Of a stretch of DNA of 41,616 bases, positions 1 to 9,667 are shown piece after piece (position 1 is the first letter of the stretch; each line of letters begins with the position of its first letter). The notes beneath the pieces were generated by a model. That model saw only the letters and a list, made by a program, of their open reading frames with translations, was not told where the DNA came from and ran no database searches. This stretch comes from Deltaproteobacteria bacterium. Lineage in GTDB: Bacteria > Desulfobacterota > Binatia > Binatales > Binataceae. The stretch spans positions 1 through 41,616 of the forward strand of contig JAKAVN010000014.1 in NCBI GenBank assembly GCA_021827495.1. Reading direction: 5' to 3'. The translations under genes were made by a program, and so were the position numbers.

Positions 1-429
1 GAAGCGGCCGCGCGCGTCGCACTCGATACGGGCATAATGGCCGGTGGCGACGTAGTCCGCGCCGATCGCGGCGGCGCGCTCGCGGAGCCGGTCGAACTTG
101 ATCTCGCGATTGCACATCACGCACGGGTTGGGCGTGCGGCCGGCCAGATACTCGGAGACGAAATTGTCGATCACGCGGGCGCCGAATTCCGCGCGCAGAT
201 CGACCACGTAGAACGGAAAGTCCATCCGCTCCGCAACCCGGCGCGCGTCCTCGAAATCCGCGTACGAGCAACAGGTCCCGCGCCGCCGCGCCGCCGCCGC
301 CAGCGGCGGTCCTTCCGGCGCCAAGCGCATCGCCACGCCGACCACGTCATAGCCGCGCTCACGCAAGATCGCCGCGGCCACCGAGCTGTCCACCCCGCCC
401 GACATCGCGACCAGCACCCGCGCGCTCAT
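1..429 (-). CDS. mnmA: tRNA-specific 2-thiouridylase MnmA (N-terminal part, truncated by window edge)
   Basis: Reverse strand from ATG at 429 reads [45 protein letters not shown]-loop typical of MnmA/TrmU. Start overlaps the upstream desulfurase stop (ATGA). Not in the ORF track because it runs off the window. Confidence 0.9.
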   Translation of the reverse strand, partial: MSARVLVAMSGGVDSSVAAAILRERGYDVVGVAMRLAPEGPPLAAAARRRGTCCSYADFEDARRVAERMDFPFYVVDLRAEFGARVIDNFVSEYLAGRTPNPCVMCNREIKFDRLRERAAAIGADYVATGHYARIECDARGRF

Positions 430-1649
430 CGCGTAGCCTCGGCGATGGCGGCCGGCGTGGCCGGTTCGGCCGTGGTCAACGGCTCGGCCGCTCTGACCCG
501 CCGCCATACGCGCGGGATAATCTCGGCCACGCGCTCGATCTCGCCCTCGGTCGTGCTCCAGCCAAGGCTCAGCCGAAGCGAACTGCGCGCTTCGTCACGG
601 CTGAGACCGATGGCGAGCAGCACGTGCGAGGGCTCGACCGCGCCGGCCGCGCACGCCGACCCCATCGAGACTTCCACCCCCTCGAGGTCGAGCGCGATCA
701 GCATGCTTTCGCCGAGCACGTCCGGAAAAGTCAGATTGAGCGTGTTGGCAATTCTTCCGACGACCGGGCCGTTGCCAACGGCCGGACCGTTGAGACGAAG
801 CCCCGGAATTGACGCGGACAGCCGCTCGAGCAACCGCCGCGCCATCGCCGCGACGCGCGCGGACTCCTCGTCCAGATGCGCCCGCGCGGCCTCGGCCGCC
901 GCGCCGAAAGCAATCGCGCCGAGCAGATTAGGAGTCCCGGCGCGCATCCCGGCCTCCTGCGGCCCGCCCAGCATCGCGGGCGCGAGCGCCACGCCGCCGC
1001 GCACGTAAAGCGCGCCGATTCCCGCCGGTGCGCCCAGCTTGTGGCCGCTGAGCGTCAAAAGATCGCAGCGCAAATCACCGGCGCTCAGCGGGATTCGGCC
1101 CGCGGCCTGCACGGCGTCGATATGAAACAGCGCGCCCGCGCGTGCGATCGGTTCGGCCATCGCCACCAGATCCTGGACCGTGCCGACCTCGGCGTTGGCG
1201 AGCCCCAGCGTCACCAGCGCCGTGTCGGCGTCGAGCGCCGCGGCCACCGCCGCGGGCGCGATTCGCCCTTCGCGGTCGGGATCGATCCGGACGATCTGGA
1301 AGCCCGGCTCGAAGCCGCCGCCGGCGAGATATTCGAGCGGCGCCAGGATCGACGAATGCTCGATCGCCGAGCTGACGATCCTGCGCCGCGCCGCGCGCAT
1401 CTCCGCCACGCCGCGAAGGGCGAGGTTGTTCGACTCGGTGCCTCCGCTGGTGAAGACAATTTCGCGCGCGGCGGCTCCGATGAGGCTGGCAACCTGGGCG
1501 CGGGCCTGCTCCAGCGCGCGGCGGGCGCGCTGGCCGCCGCGATGGATCGCGGCGGGATTGGCCTCGCCAGCCTCGGCGAAGCGGGCGATGGCGGCGCGCA
1601 CCTCGGGCCGCAATGGCGCGCCGGCGTTATGGTCGAGATAAATGCGCAT
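426..1649 (-). CDS. Cysteine desulfurase (NifS/IscS family, PLP-dependent)
   Basis: 407 aa; [61 protein letters not shown] (PLP Lys), [15 protein letters not shown]. Confidence 0.95.
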   Translation of the reverse strand: MRIYLDHNAGAPLRPEVRAAIARFAEAGEANPAAIHRGGQRARRALEQARAQVASLIGAAAREIVFTSGGTESNNLALRGVAEMRAARRRIVSSAIEHSSILAPLEYLAGGGFEPGFQIVRIDPDREGRIAPAAVAAALDADTALVTLGLANAEVGTVQDLVAMAEPIARAGALFHIDAVQAAGRIPLSAGDLRCDLLTLSGHKLGAPAGIGALYVRGGVALAPAMLGGPQEAGMRAGTPNLLGAIAFGAAAEAARAHLDEESARVAAMARRLLERLSASIPGLRLNGPAVGNGPVVGRIANTLNLTFPDVLGESMLIALDLEGVEVSMGSACAAGAVEPSHVLLAIGLSRDEARSSLRLSLGWSTTEGEIERVAEIIPRVWRRVRAAEPLTTAEPATPAAIAEATR

Positions 1650-1732
1650 ACGGGTTTGATAGGCCCAAGGCGAACGATTAACTTAGCCTAGCGGATCGGT
1701 CGGCAAAAGTCGTCGCAACGCAAGTCATCAAT

Positions 1733-1852
1733 ATGGCGATGCCTGAAGTAATCGTGGTGGGCGCGGGAATCGTGGGATGCAGCCTCGCATTCCATCGCGC
1801 CCGTGCCGGGACGGGAGCCACAATGGGCGCCAACTTCGGTCACAAGCTCTGA
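1733..1852 (+). pseudogene. Relic of an FAD-dependent (DAO-type) oxidoreductase N-terminus
   Basis: 39-codon ORF MAMPEVIVVGAGIVGCSLAFHRARAGTGATMGANFGHKL*; starts with a good GxGxxG Rossmann motif, then stops. Confidence 0.55.
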
Positions 1853-1869
1853 GCCGCCGTGATCCATAG

Positions 1870-2961
1870 ATGAAGCGCGCTCGCCCCAGACGGCCGCGGA
1901 TAGCCGTGCTGGTCGCGGCCTGTTTGGTGGCCGTGCTGGCCGTGGGATGCGTGGTCGAGAACCCGCCCCTGCCGCCTCCACCGCCGCCGCCGCCGGCCCT
2001 GCCCACCGGGCTGGTGATCCAGCCCTCGTCGCTGGCCGAAGACGCACAGGGGAATCTGTGGTTTACGATCCTGGGAATTCCCAAAGTCGGACGGCTCGAC
2101 CGCAGCGGATCGCTGACCGAATTCGCACTGCCGCCGGTCAGCTTCGGCGCCAACATCGTTTACGGGCCCGATGGCAATCTGTGGATGGTCGGGATTACGA
2201 CGCTCGGCTTGGCAGTCGCCGGCAACATCATCAAAATGTTGCCCGCTGGGACAAGTACGTTTTATGAACTGCCAGGCACCTGGGTGCCCGAGGGGCTGAC
2301 CGTGGGGCCCGACGGTAATCTGTGGTTCACGGCATGGGCGGGCGCGAATCCGGACGGAGCGGTGACGATCGGGCGAATCACTCCGGCGGGCGCCTTGACC
2401 ATCTTTCCGCTGCCCGAGGCTGGCACCGGTCCCGCCACTATCACGAGCGGCCCCGGGCCTAGCCTGTGGTTCACCGAATCGCCGGTGGGACGAATTGGCC
2501 GGGCCACGCTCGACGGCAAGGTGGTCGAATATCATCTGCCCCGCAAGGGCGCATTGCCGGCGCAGATCGCGGCCGGCTCGGACGGCAACGTCTGGTTCAC
2601 GGAAAATTTCAGCGACCGGGCCGCGCGACTGACGCCCAAGGGCCAGGTCACCGAATTCACGCTGCCGGTGCGCGGCGAGTACGAGGCAATCGTGGCCGGC
2701 CACGACGGCAACCTGTGGATCGCCGTCAATCGTCCCGGCTCGGCGCCGAACTCCACGGCAGGCGCGATCGTCAGGATGACAACCACGGGCGTGGCGACCG
2801 TATTCCCGATCCCGAACAGCGCCGACGTGACCGGTCTTATCGCCCGGCGCGACGGGACGTTGTGGTTCAGCGAGCGATGGGTGACCGGCGGACCGACCTA
2901 TATCGGACGCATCACCACCGCCGGCCAGATCACCGAGACTTCGCTCAGCCTCAAGAAGTGA
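1870..2961 (+). CDS. Vgb-like (virginiamycin B lyase-type) beta-propeller lipoprotein
   Basis: 363 aa; lipobox-like LAVGC, poly-Pro linker, repeated DGNLWFT(E) blades typical of streptogramin lyase-like propellers. Confidence 0.85.
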   Translation: MKRARPRRPRIAVLVAACLVAVLAVGCVVENPPLPPPPPPPPALPTGLVIQPSSLAEDAQGNLWFTILGIPKVGRLDRSGSLTEFALPPVSFGANIVYGPDGNLWMVGITTLGLAVAGNIIKMLPAGTSTFYELPGTWVPEGLTVGPDGNLWFTAWAGANPDGAVTIGRITPAGALTIFPLPEAGTGPATITSGPGPSLWFTESPVGRIGRATLDGKVVEYHLPRKGALPAQIAAGSDGNVWFTENFSDRAARLTPKGQVTEFTLPVRGEYEAIVAGHDGNLWIAVNRPGSAPNSTAGAIVRMTTTGVATVFPIPNSADVTGLIARRDGTLWFSERWVTGGPTYIGRITTAGQITETSLSLKK

Positions 2962-3187
2962 CGCGGCGCATTCGCGCGGCGCGCGCCGGCGCGACATGCG
3001 GGATCCCACTTGCGCCCACCGTCGCCATCGCGACCAGCCGCACGCTCTGCCAGCACTCGACGAACTCGGCCGCCGCCGGGCCGGCCGACGCGCTGCACTG
3101 AAATCGATCAACCTCTGCAAGGCCCGCAAGCCCTGCAAATCGGCTAAATCCTTGCCTCAGGTGCCATCGTAGTGTTCGCGCGCCAGC

Positions 3188-6100
3188 CTAGCGGTGGATC
3201 GCGGCGCGCGCGGGCGCCGGACCGGGCAATCCGTCGTAGACCAGCGCGCGGCCGTCGGAATGAAACCCCATCGCCGCCATCGCGCCGACCCGTGTCGAGC
3301 CGAGCGCGGCGGCGCCGTCGATCGTCTCGACCACGACTTTGCGCCTGAGCTCGATAAGGGCTCCGAGCGCGGCCGAGAACGCCTCATCGTCGAGCGCATC
3401 GATACTGATTAGCGTGCGCCCCGCAAGTCCCAGCATCACGCGTCCGGCCCGCAGGACGACAAAGTTGCCAGCCTCGCGCGCAACGCCGCATCCGGGCAGC
3501 ACTGCGCCGTACGGATTGGCCGGGTCGGCGGCGCTGAGCGCGACCGGGCGCGCGCGCTCAGCGCCGCGCACCGCCGCGAGCATCTCGAGTGCGGCGGGCA
3601 GCGCGTACTGCTCGCCCGAAAGCGCGCGAACGAAGTAGCCACGCCGGATCGCGCCGGCGTACTCCATCCTGCGCAGCGCGAATGAAACCTCGCGCCACGC
3701 CAGCGGCTCGCGCTCGAGCCCGAGCATCTCGCGCGCCACGATCCCATTGCGCTTGAGCAGCATCTCGGCGCGCTCACGCGCCCGGTCGCGCGCCGCGCCG
3801 TCGCCGGTGCCGGACTGCGGCGCCGCCACTGCGGCGGCGCCCGCGCCCAGCGCCGACCAGCGCCCGCTCACGCTCGAGCGCAGACGCGCGCGCAGCGCCG
3901 CGTCGTGGCGAGTGCGGCGATGGACGCCCGGCGCCATCGCGCGCACCACCTCGGGCGCGGCCCACAGCAGGCGCAGCGGCGCGAAGCTGTCGTTGGAGAC
4001 GCGGCCGGCGGCCGCGAGCCGCCATAGCGCGGCGAGCGCCGTCCGCTCCGCCAGCCCGGCGCGCTCGGCGAGCTGATCAAGGTACTGCGCGCCGCCCGCG
4101 GCCAGCGCGAGAAAGACGCTGTGCTCGTCGCGGTCGTCGAGTTCGGCGGCAGCCGCGTCCGCCGCTGCCGCATCGAAGTGCGCGCCGCCGGCGCGCCGGC
4201 GCCTCAAGAACGTGATTCGCGCCGGCACTTCGCCGCCGGCGTCTTCGCCGGGGACGGCGGCCCATACCACCTCGCCCCCGAGGCAGAGCAAATCGAGCCA
4301 TTCGGGGCGGTAGCCGACAATACGCGCCGGCAGGATCGCACGCTCCCACAGCTCGGGACTCAACGCGATGCCCGAGAGCTGTTCGAGCACGGCGGCGACG
4401 CCGGACTGGCCGGCGGCGATTCCCGCGCCGCCCACATGATTCCATCGCAGCCGAAAAGCGGCGTACTCGTGGTCGGCGCAGGGCTCGGTTTCGGAGCGCA
4501 GCCGGCTAAGCGTCCGGCGATGAATCTTCTCCAAGTTGTAGCGGTCGCACCATTGTTCGGCGCCGGCCGTGGCGTGCGCGCGGATGGCGCCGAGCGCCGG
4601 GCGGCGCGGCGTGAAATGGCCGCGGAAGACCAGCCCCTTCGCTTCGAGCGCGAGCAGATGCCGCTCGAGCGCAGCCGGCGCCATCCTTAGCCGCTCGCCG
4701 AGTTCCGCGGTCTCGAGCGGTCCCGACGTCGCCATCGCGCGGCGAACGATCTCGCGTTGCGCGTCGCCGGCTTCGGGTGCGCAGGCCTCGCGGGTCGCGG
4801 CCGCCGGCGGCGCCTCGGCATGGCGCTCGATGCGCGCTTCGGGATAGGCCGCGGCGAAAAGCGCGGCATCCTCGGCCGCGATCAGCAGCTCGGGCGCGCC
4901 GGGCGCCAGGTGCGCGCGCACCACGCGGCCTTCGCGCTCCAGCGCGGAGAGCATCGCATGCGCCTCACCGGCGACGCGCTCCTCCAGCGCGCCGGTGGCG
5001 AGCGCGCCGTGCGCGCGGATCAATTCATACAGCTCGTCGCGATCGCGCGCGCGGCGCGCCATCGCCCGGCCGCTGGCTTCGGCCGCGACGCTCTCGACCG
5101 CGTCCGCCGCGAGCATCGTGGACAGGTCCTCCGTTCGCAGCACCTCCTCGGCCATCGTGCGGTTGAGCGAGACCGTGCGGCTGCGGCGGTTGGCGCGCTC
5201 GCCGTCGTCGAGGAACGAGTAGTCCCAGGCGAGCAGGATGCGATGGGCAAAGACCGAGGGCGCCACGGCGTCGACCGTCACGACCCGCATCGCGCCCTGC
5301 TCGATCCCGCGCAGCAGCTCGACAATACGACTGATATCGGCCGACTCGGTGAGGCACTCGCGCATCGTCTCGGCGATGATGAAATGGTCCGGCAGTTCGA
5401 CCTCGGGCGGGCGATTCTCCAGGCAGGCCTCGCGCTGCGGGAAAATCGCGGCGGCGAGTTCCTGCGCGCGCAGCCGCTGGATCTAGGCCGGCACCTTGCG
5501 CCCCCGCGCCGAGCGCATCACCGCCAGCGCCCGCGTCGCGACGTGGCGCATGCGGACCTCGAACATCGGCGCGGCCAGCAGCGCCTGCTCGAGCACGCGG
5601 CGCACGCTGCGCGAGGAAAGCATCGCGATGAGCGAATCGAGCGGGAAACTGTGGCGCGCGTTGAGCGCGAGCAGCACCGCGTCGTCAATCGCCGAGGCCT
5701 GAATTTCGAAGTCGAACGACTGGCAAAGCCGTTTGCGCAGCGCCAGCCCCAGCCCGCGGTTGACGCGCATCCCGAACGGCGAGTGAATCACCACCTGGGT
5801 GCCGCCGAGGCCGTCGAAGAAGCGCTCGACCACCAGCGTGCGCTGGTTCGGAATCGCGCCGAGCGCGCCCTGGCCGCGGCGCACATAGGCGACGGCCTGA
5901 GTCGCCGCGCGCTCGTCCATCGCGCAGTCACCGCAAAGGAAGGCGGCAGCCGCGGCCACGCCGGCGCGCGTAATGCGCTCGAAGATTTCACCGCGCAGCT
6001 CCGAGACTTCCGACGACAGCGCGGGCGAGCGGCCCGCCGCCTCGGTCTGCCAAAACGGCAGCGACGGCGCCATCCCAGGCGCCGGCTCGACCAGGAAGCG

Positions 6101-7816
6101 GTTGCGCGAGATTCCGAGCACCCGCCACGGCATCGAGCCCAGCGCGAAGATGTCGCCGCGCGAGGACTCCTGGGCGAAGTCCTCTTCGACCTCGCCGATC
6201 TTGCGCCCCTGCGATTCGATCACGACATCGAGGTTGCCGCTTTCGGGAATCGTGCCGCCCGCAGTGATCGCGGCCAGGCGCGCGCCGCGTCTGGCGCGCA
6301 CGCGAGTGCCGATGCGGTCGTGGAAGATCTTCGGCGCCGCGCCCTGGATCCGCGCCGGCAGTTCGGCCGCCATCTGATCGAGCAGCTGCGCCAGCGCGCC
6401 GCGGTCGAGCTCGGCGAAGTTATACGCGCCGCGCAGAACGCGCAGCAGGTCGGCCTCGCCGATTTCCTCCTCCTCGGCGGCGATCGCGACGATTTGCTGG
6501 GCCGCGACGTCAAGGCATCCGGCCGGAATCTCGACCTCATCGAGCCGGCCCTGGCGGATCGCGCGCACCGCGGCGGCGCATTCGAGCAGATCGTCGAGCG
6601 TGAGCGCGAAGAGGCGCCCTTTGGGCGTCGCGCCGAGGCGATGGCCCGAGCGGCCGATACGCTGGATCGCGGCCGCGATGCTCTTGGGCGAGTCGATCTG
6701 GCAAACCAGCTCGACCGCGCCGACGTCGATCCCCAGTTCCAGCGACGCGGTCGCAACCAGCGCGCGCAGCTCGCCGCGCTTGAGGCGCTGCTCGGCCTCC
6801 AGCCGCTCGGCGCGCGCCAGACTCCCGTGATGCGCCATCACGGCGCCGGCGCCGAGGCGCTTTTGCAAGTTGAGCGCGATGCGCTCGGCCCAGCGCCGGC
6901 TCAGCGTGAAGACCAGCGTGGTGCGATGCTCCCTGACCAGCGCGGCGACCGCGTCGTACATCGCCTCCCAGTGCTGATGAGTCGCAAGCGGGCCGAGCTC
7001 GGGCCCCGGTGCGATAACCTGGAGATCCATCCGGCGCGCGGGATCGTCGGCGCGCACCACTTTCACCGGGCGCGGGCTGTGTACGCCGTCGGCGCCGATC
7101 TCAGCGCCGGCGAGAAACCCGGCCAGCCGCTCGATCGGATTGAGCGTCGCGGAAAGCCCGATTCGCGCCGGGCGCGGCGCGCCGGTTGCGCGCACCATCC
7201 GCTCCAGCCGCTCCAGCGTGAGCATCAGGTGCGCGCCGCGCTTGTTGGGCGCGAGCGCGTGCAGCTCATCGACCATCACGTAACGCACGGCGCTTAGGCT
7301 GTGACGGAAGCGCGGCGAGGTCAGCAGGATGAAGAGCGATTCAGGCGTGGTGACCAGGATATGGGGTGGCCGGCGCAGCATCGCCGAGCGCTCGCTGGCC
7401 GGCGTGTCGCCGGTGCGCAGCCCAGCACGTACTTCAAGTATAAGTTTAATTTCTTCGGAGCGGCCCGCGTCCCCGGCCAGGCGCCGCGCCGTCCGCCGAA
7501 TCCCGACCAGCGGCTCTTCGAGATTTACCCGAATGTCATTGGCGAGCGCCTTGAGCGGCGAGACGTAGAGCACCGAGACGCGGTCGCCGAGTTCCCCGCG
7601 CTCGGCGTCGCGGAAGAGCCGGTCGATGGCCCACATGAAGGCGGCGAGCGTCTTGCCGCTGCCGGTGGGCGCGCACAGGAGTACGTCATGGCCGGGGGGC
7701 GCATCGCATTGGGCGATTACCGGCCAGCCCCGGCTCTGGGCCGGCGCAGGCTCGCCGAAGCGCTCAACGAACCAAGCGCGGACGGCGGGATGGAAGGCGT
7801 CGAGCACGGAGGCCAT
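3188..7816 (-). CDS. lhr: Lhr-type ATP-dependent helicase, interrupted by one in-frame TAG (5483-5485)
   Basis: ORFs 5483-7816 (CAPTGSGKTLAAF, VDELHAL, IGRSGHR) and 3188-5365 (Lhr C-terminal region) are in the same frame; the sequence between reads ...RGRKVPA*IQRLRAQELAAAIFPQREACLENRPPEVELPDHFIIAETMRECL..., continuous Lhr-like sequence apart from the stop. Confidence 0.9.
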
Positions 7817-7858
7817 CGGCGCTCTTTATAGCATCCTGGCGGGTTGGTAAAAAAACAC

Positions 7859-7961
7859 GGGCCGTTCACGAACGGCCCCTACGGAAACAGAATGGCGGCT
7901 CCCGCACAAAACCCCGGCCGTTCACGAACAGCCCTTACGGCAACACCACGGCGGCTCCCGA
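7859..7961. repeat. Two tandem copies of a palindromic intergenic repeat (period 56 nt)
   Basis: Copy 1 GGGCCGTTCACGAACGGCCCCTACGGAAACAGAATGGCGGCTCCCG; copy 2 CGGCCGTTCACGAACAGCCCTTACGGCAACACCACGGCGGCTCCCG. Copy 1 has a perfect 8-bp stem (7859-7866/7871-7878). Confidence 0.8.
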
Positions 7962-7990
7962 CGGAAAGGGAGGCAGAAGTCGCGCGTCTC

Positions 7991-8338
7991 CTAAGACTTG
8001 AGCAACTCGGGCAGACGCTGGGTGAACTCGCTGCGCGAGAGCGTCATCTCGAAGCCCGCGTCGCGCGCCGCGCGCAGCGCCTTGAGGTCGACGTGCGAGG
8101 CGAAACCGATAAGCCGCGCGCCGGGCGCTGCGGCGCGCATCGCGCCGGCGGTGTCGAGCGCGGGAAACTGCGGGTCGGCGAGGTCGGCGAAGATTATCGC
8201 CGGCGGCTCTTCGGCGCAGCGCGCGTTGGCTTCGTCGAGAGAGCTCGCGTACACCACGTCGACACCCAAGGCGTGGGACACCGCGTCCACCTTGGAACGA
8301 AAGAGCAAATCGTGCATCAAGCCGAGGATCCGGTTCAT
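7991..8338 (-). CDS. Degenerate response-regulator receiver (REC)-like protein
   Basis: 115 aa; alternating beta/alpha pattern with IIFADLADPQF as candidate beta3-Asp; starts 3 nt after the thiO stop. Confidence 0.6.
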   Translation of the reverse strand: MNRILGLMHDLLFRSKVDAVSHALGVDVVYASSLDEANARCAEEPPAIIFADLADPQFPALDTAGAMRAAAPGARLIGFASHVDLKALRAARDAGFEMTLSRSEFTQRLPELLKS

Positions 8339-8341
8339 GGG

Positions 8342-9451
8342 CTATTGCTCCCTGAATCGCGCGGCGGAAAACGCGCCCAATTCTATCGCGGGGCGGCGCC
8401 CCTTGACCAAATCGGCGATGATCTCGCCGGTGATTGCGGAGAGCAGGATACCGCTGCGAAAGTGGCCGGCGGCCCATAACACGTTGGGCACGCTGGGCGA
8501 AAAACCGAGCACGGGCAGTAGATCGCGGGTGGCCGGACGCAGGCCGGCCCAAGCCTGGCGAAAGGCCGCAGTCCCCAGCCCGGGCACGATCGCGGCCGCG
8601 CCGCGCGTGATCTTCTCGATCCCCGCCAGCGTGACGGCCTTGTTATAGCCCGCCTCCTCCGTGGTCGAGCCGGCAAGCAGGCGGCCGTCGCGCCGCGGCA
8701 CCAGGTAGCCGCGCAGCGAGAACAGCGCGGGGCCGATGGTTCCGGGCGCGGCCTCGAGGCATACGATCTGACCGCGCACCGGACGGAGCTTCACCCGGTC
8801 GGCCTCGAGGCCGCGGATTTCACCCGCCCACGACCCGGCCGCGTTGATCACCACGTCGGCCTCGCGCGTCGCGCCGTCATCCATCAGCACACCGGCGGCG
8901 CGACCGCCGCGAATCGCCAGGGCCTCGACCAGCGCCCCTTCGGCGAATTCAGCGCCCGCCTTGCGCGCGGCGGCGGCGTAGGCCTGCGTGAGCTTGCGGT
9001 TGTCGGTGCGCCGGTTGGTCGGCATGTGGATGGCGTAGACGGTTTCCGGCGAGAGCATCGGTTCGATCCGCCGCGCCTCGGCGCCGCTTAACTCCTCGAC
9101 CTCGGCGCCGGCCGTCCGTTGCCACTTGGCACGCCGCTCGAGCTGGGCGCGCTCGGCCGCATCCAGGGCGACGTAGAGGATTCCAGCGCGATCATATTCG
9201 GGGTCGATGCCGCCGTCGCGCATCAGGCGATCGACAATCGCCTCGAAGGCGTCACGCGCCTTCATGCAAAAATCGAAAAAGGGGCCGGGGCCATCGGCTT
9301 CGGCCTGCGGTGCGATCATCCCGGCGGCGGCCCACGACGCCTCCTGCCCCACCCGGCCGCGCTCGAGCACGGTGGTGGCGACGCCCTCGGCGGCCAGCCG
9401 CCATGCCACCGAGCATCCGATGATCCCGCCGCCTATGACGATCGCCTTCAA
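8342..9451 (-). CDS. thiO: Glycine oxidase ThiO / DAO-family FAD-dependent oxidoreductase
   Basis: 369 aa; MKAIVIGGGIIGCSVAWRLAAEG, EASWAAAGMIAPQAEA, VINAAGSWAGEI, GLRPATRDLLPVLG, AAGHFRSGILLSAITGEIIADLV. Confidence 0.88.
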   Translation of the reverse strand: MKAIVIGGGIIGCSVAWRLAAEGVATTVLERGRVGQEASWAAAGMIAPQAEADGPGPFFDFCMKARDAFEAIVDRLMRDGGIDPEYDRAGILYVALDAAERAQLERRAKWQRTAGAEVEELSGAEARRIEPMLSPETVYAIHMPTNRRTDNRKLTQAYAAAARKAGAEFAEGALVEALAIRGGRAAGVLMDDGATREADVVINAAGSWAGEIRGLEADRVKLRPVRGQIVCLEAAPGTIGPALFSLRGYLVPRRDGRLLAGSTTEEAGYNKAVTLAGIEKITRGAAAIVPGLGTAAFRQAWAGLRPATRDLLPVLGFSPSVPNVLWAAGHFRSGILLSAITGEIIADLVKGRRPAIELGAFSAARFREQ

Positions 9452-9540
9452 TCCCTTGCGCTCCCTGCCGCGGCCGCGCTCACGCGCATCTTCAACGATT
9501 CAGCTTAGCTGCGCCGGGCGCGGCGCGAAAGCCAGCGGCG

Positions 9541-9667
9541 CGGCGGTGTGAAAGCGCCAAGGGTGATGCTAAAAGCCCTCACTGGAAAGGGTCCGCTGGA
9601 GAATCGGAAGGGAGCGAGAGGCCGCACGGCGGGCGGCGGCCTCGGGCTATGCCCGCGGAGGAACGCC
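9541..9667 (+). promoter_or_regulatory. Candidate structured 5' leader of the downstream PLP enzyme gene
   Basis: Consecutive hairpins: GAGGCCGC(9618-9625)/GCGGCCTC(9636-9643) and CGGGC(9643-9647)-TAT-GCCCG(9651-9655), directly before the GGAGG ribosome-binding site. Confidence 0.4.

Noticed and set aside
1840-3138. 432-aa minus-strand ORF opposite the Vgb-like lipoprotein
   Set aside because: Composition-driven; the plus strand carries the lipobox and repeated propeller blades.
4757-7297. 846-aa plus-strand ORF antisense to lhr
   Set aside because: Arg/Ala/Gly/His-rich low-complexity translation opposite a clearly conserved helicase; GC-driven shadow ORF.
9541-9667. SAM-II riboswitch call for the PLP enzyme leader
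   Set aside because: Only short similarity (GUGAU...GCUAAAA); the pseudoknot architecture could not be laid out, so it is kept as an unassigned structured leader.
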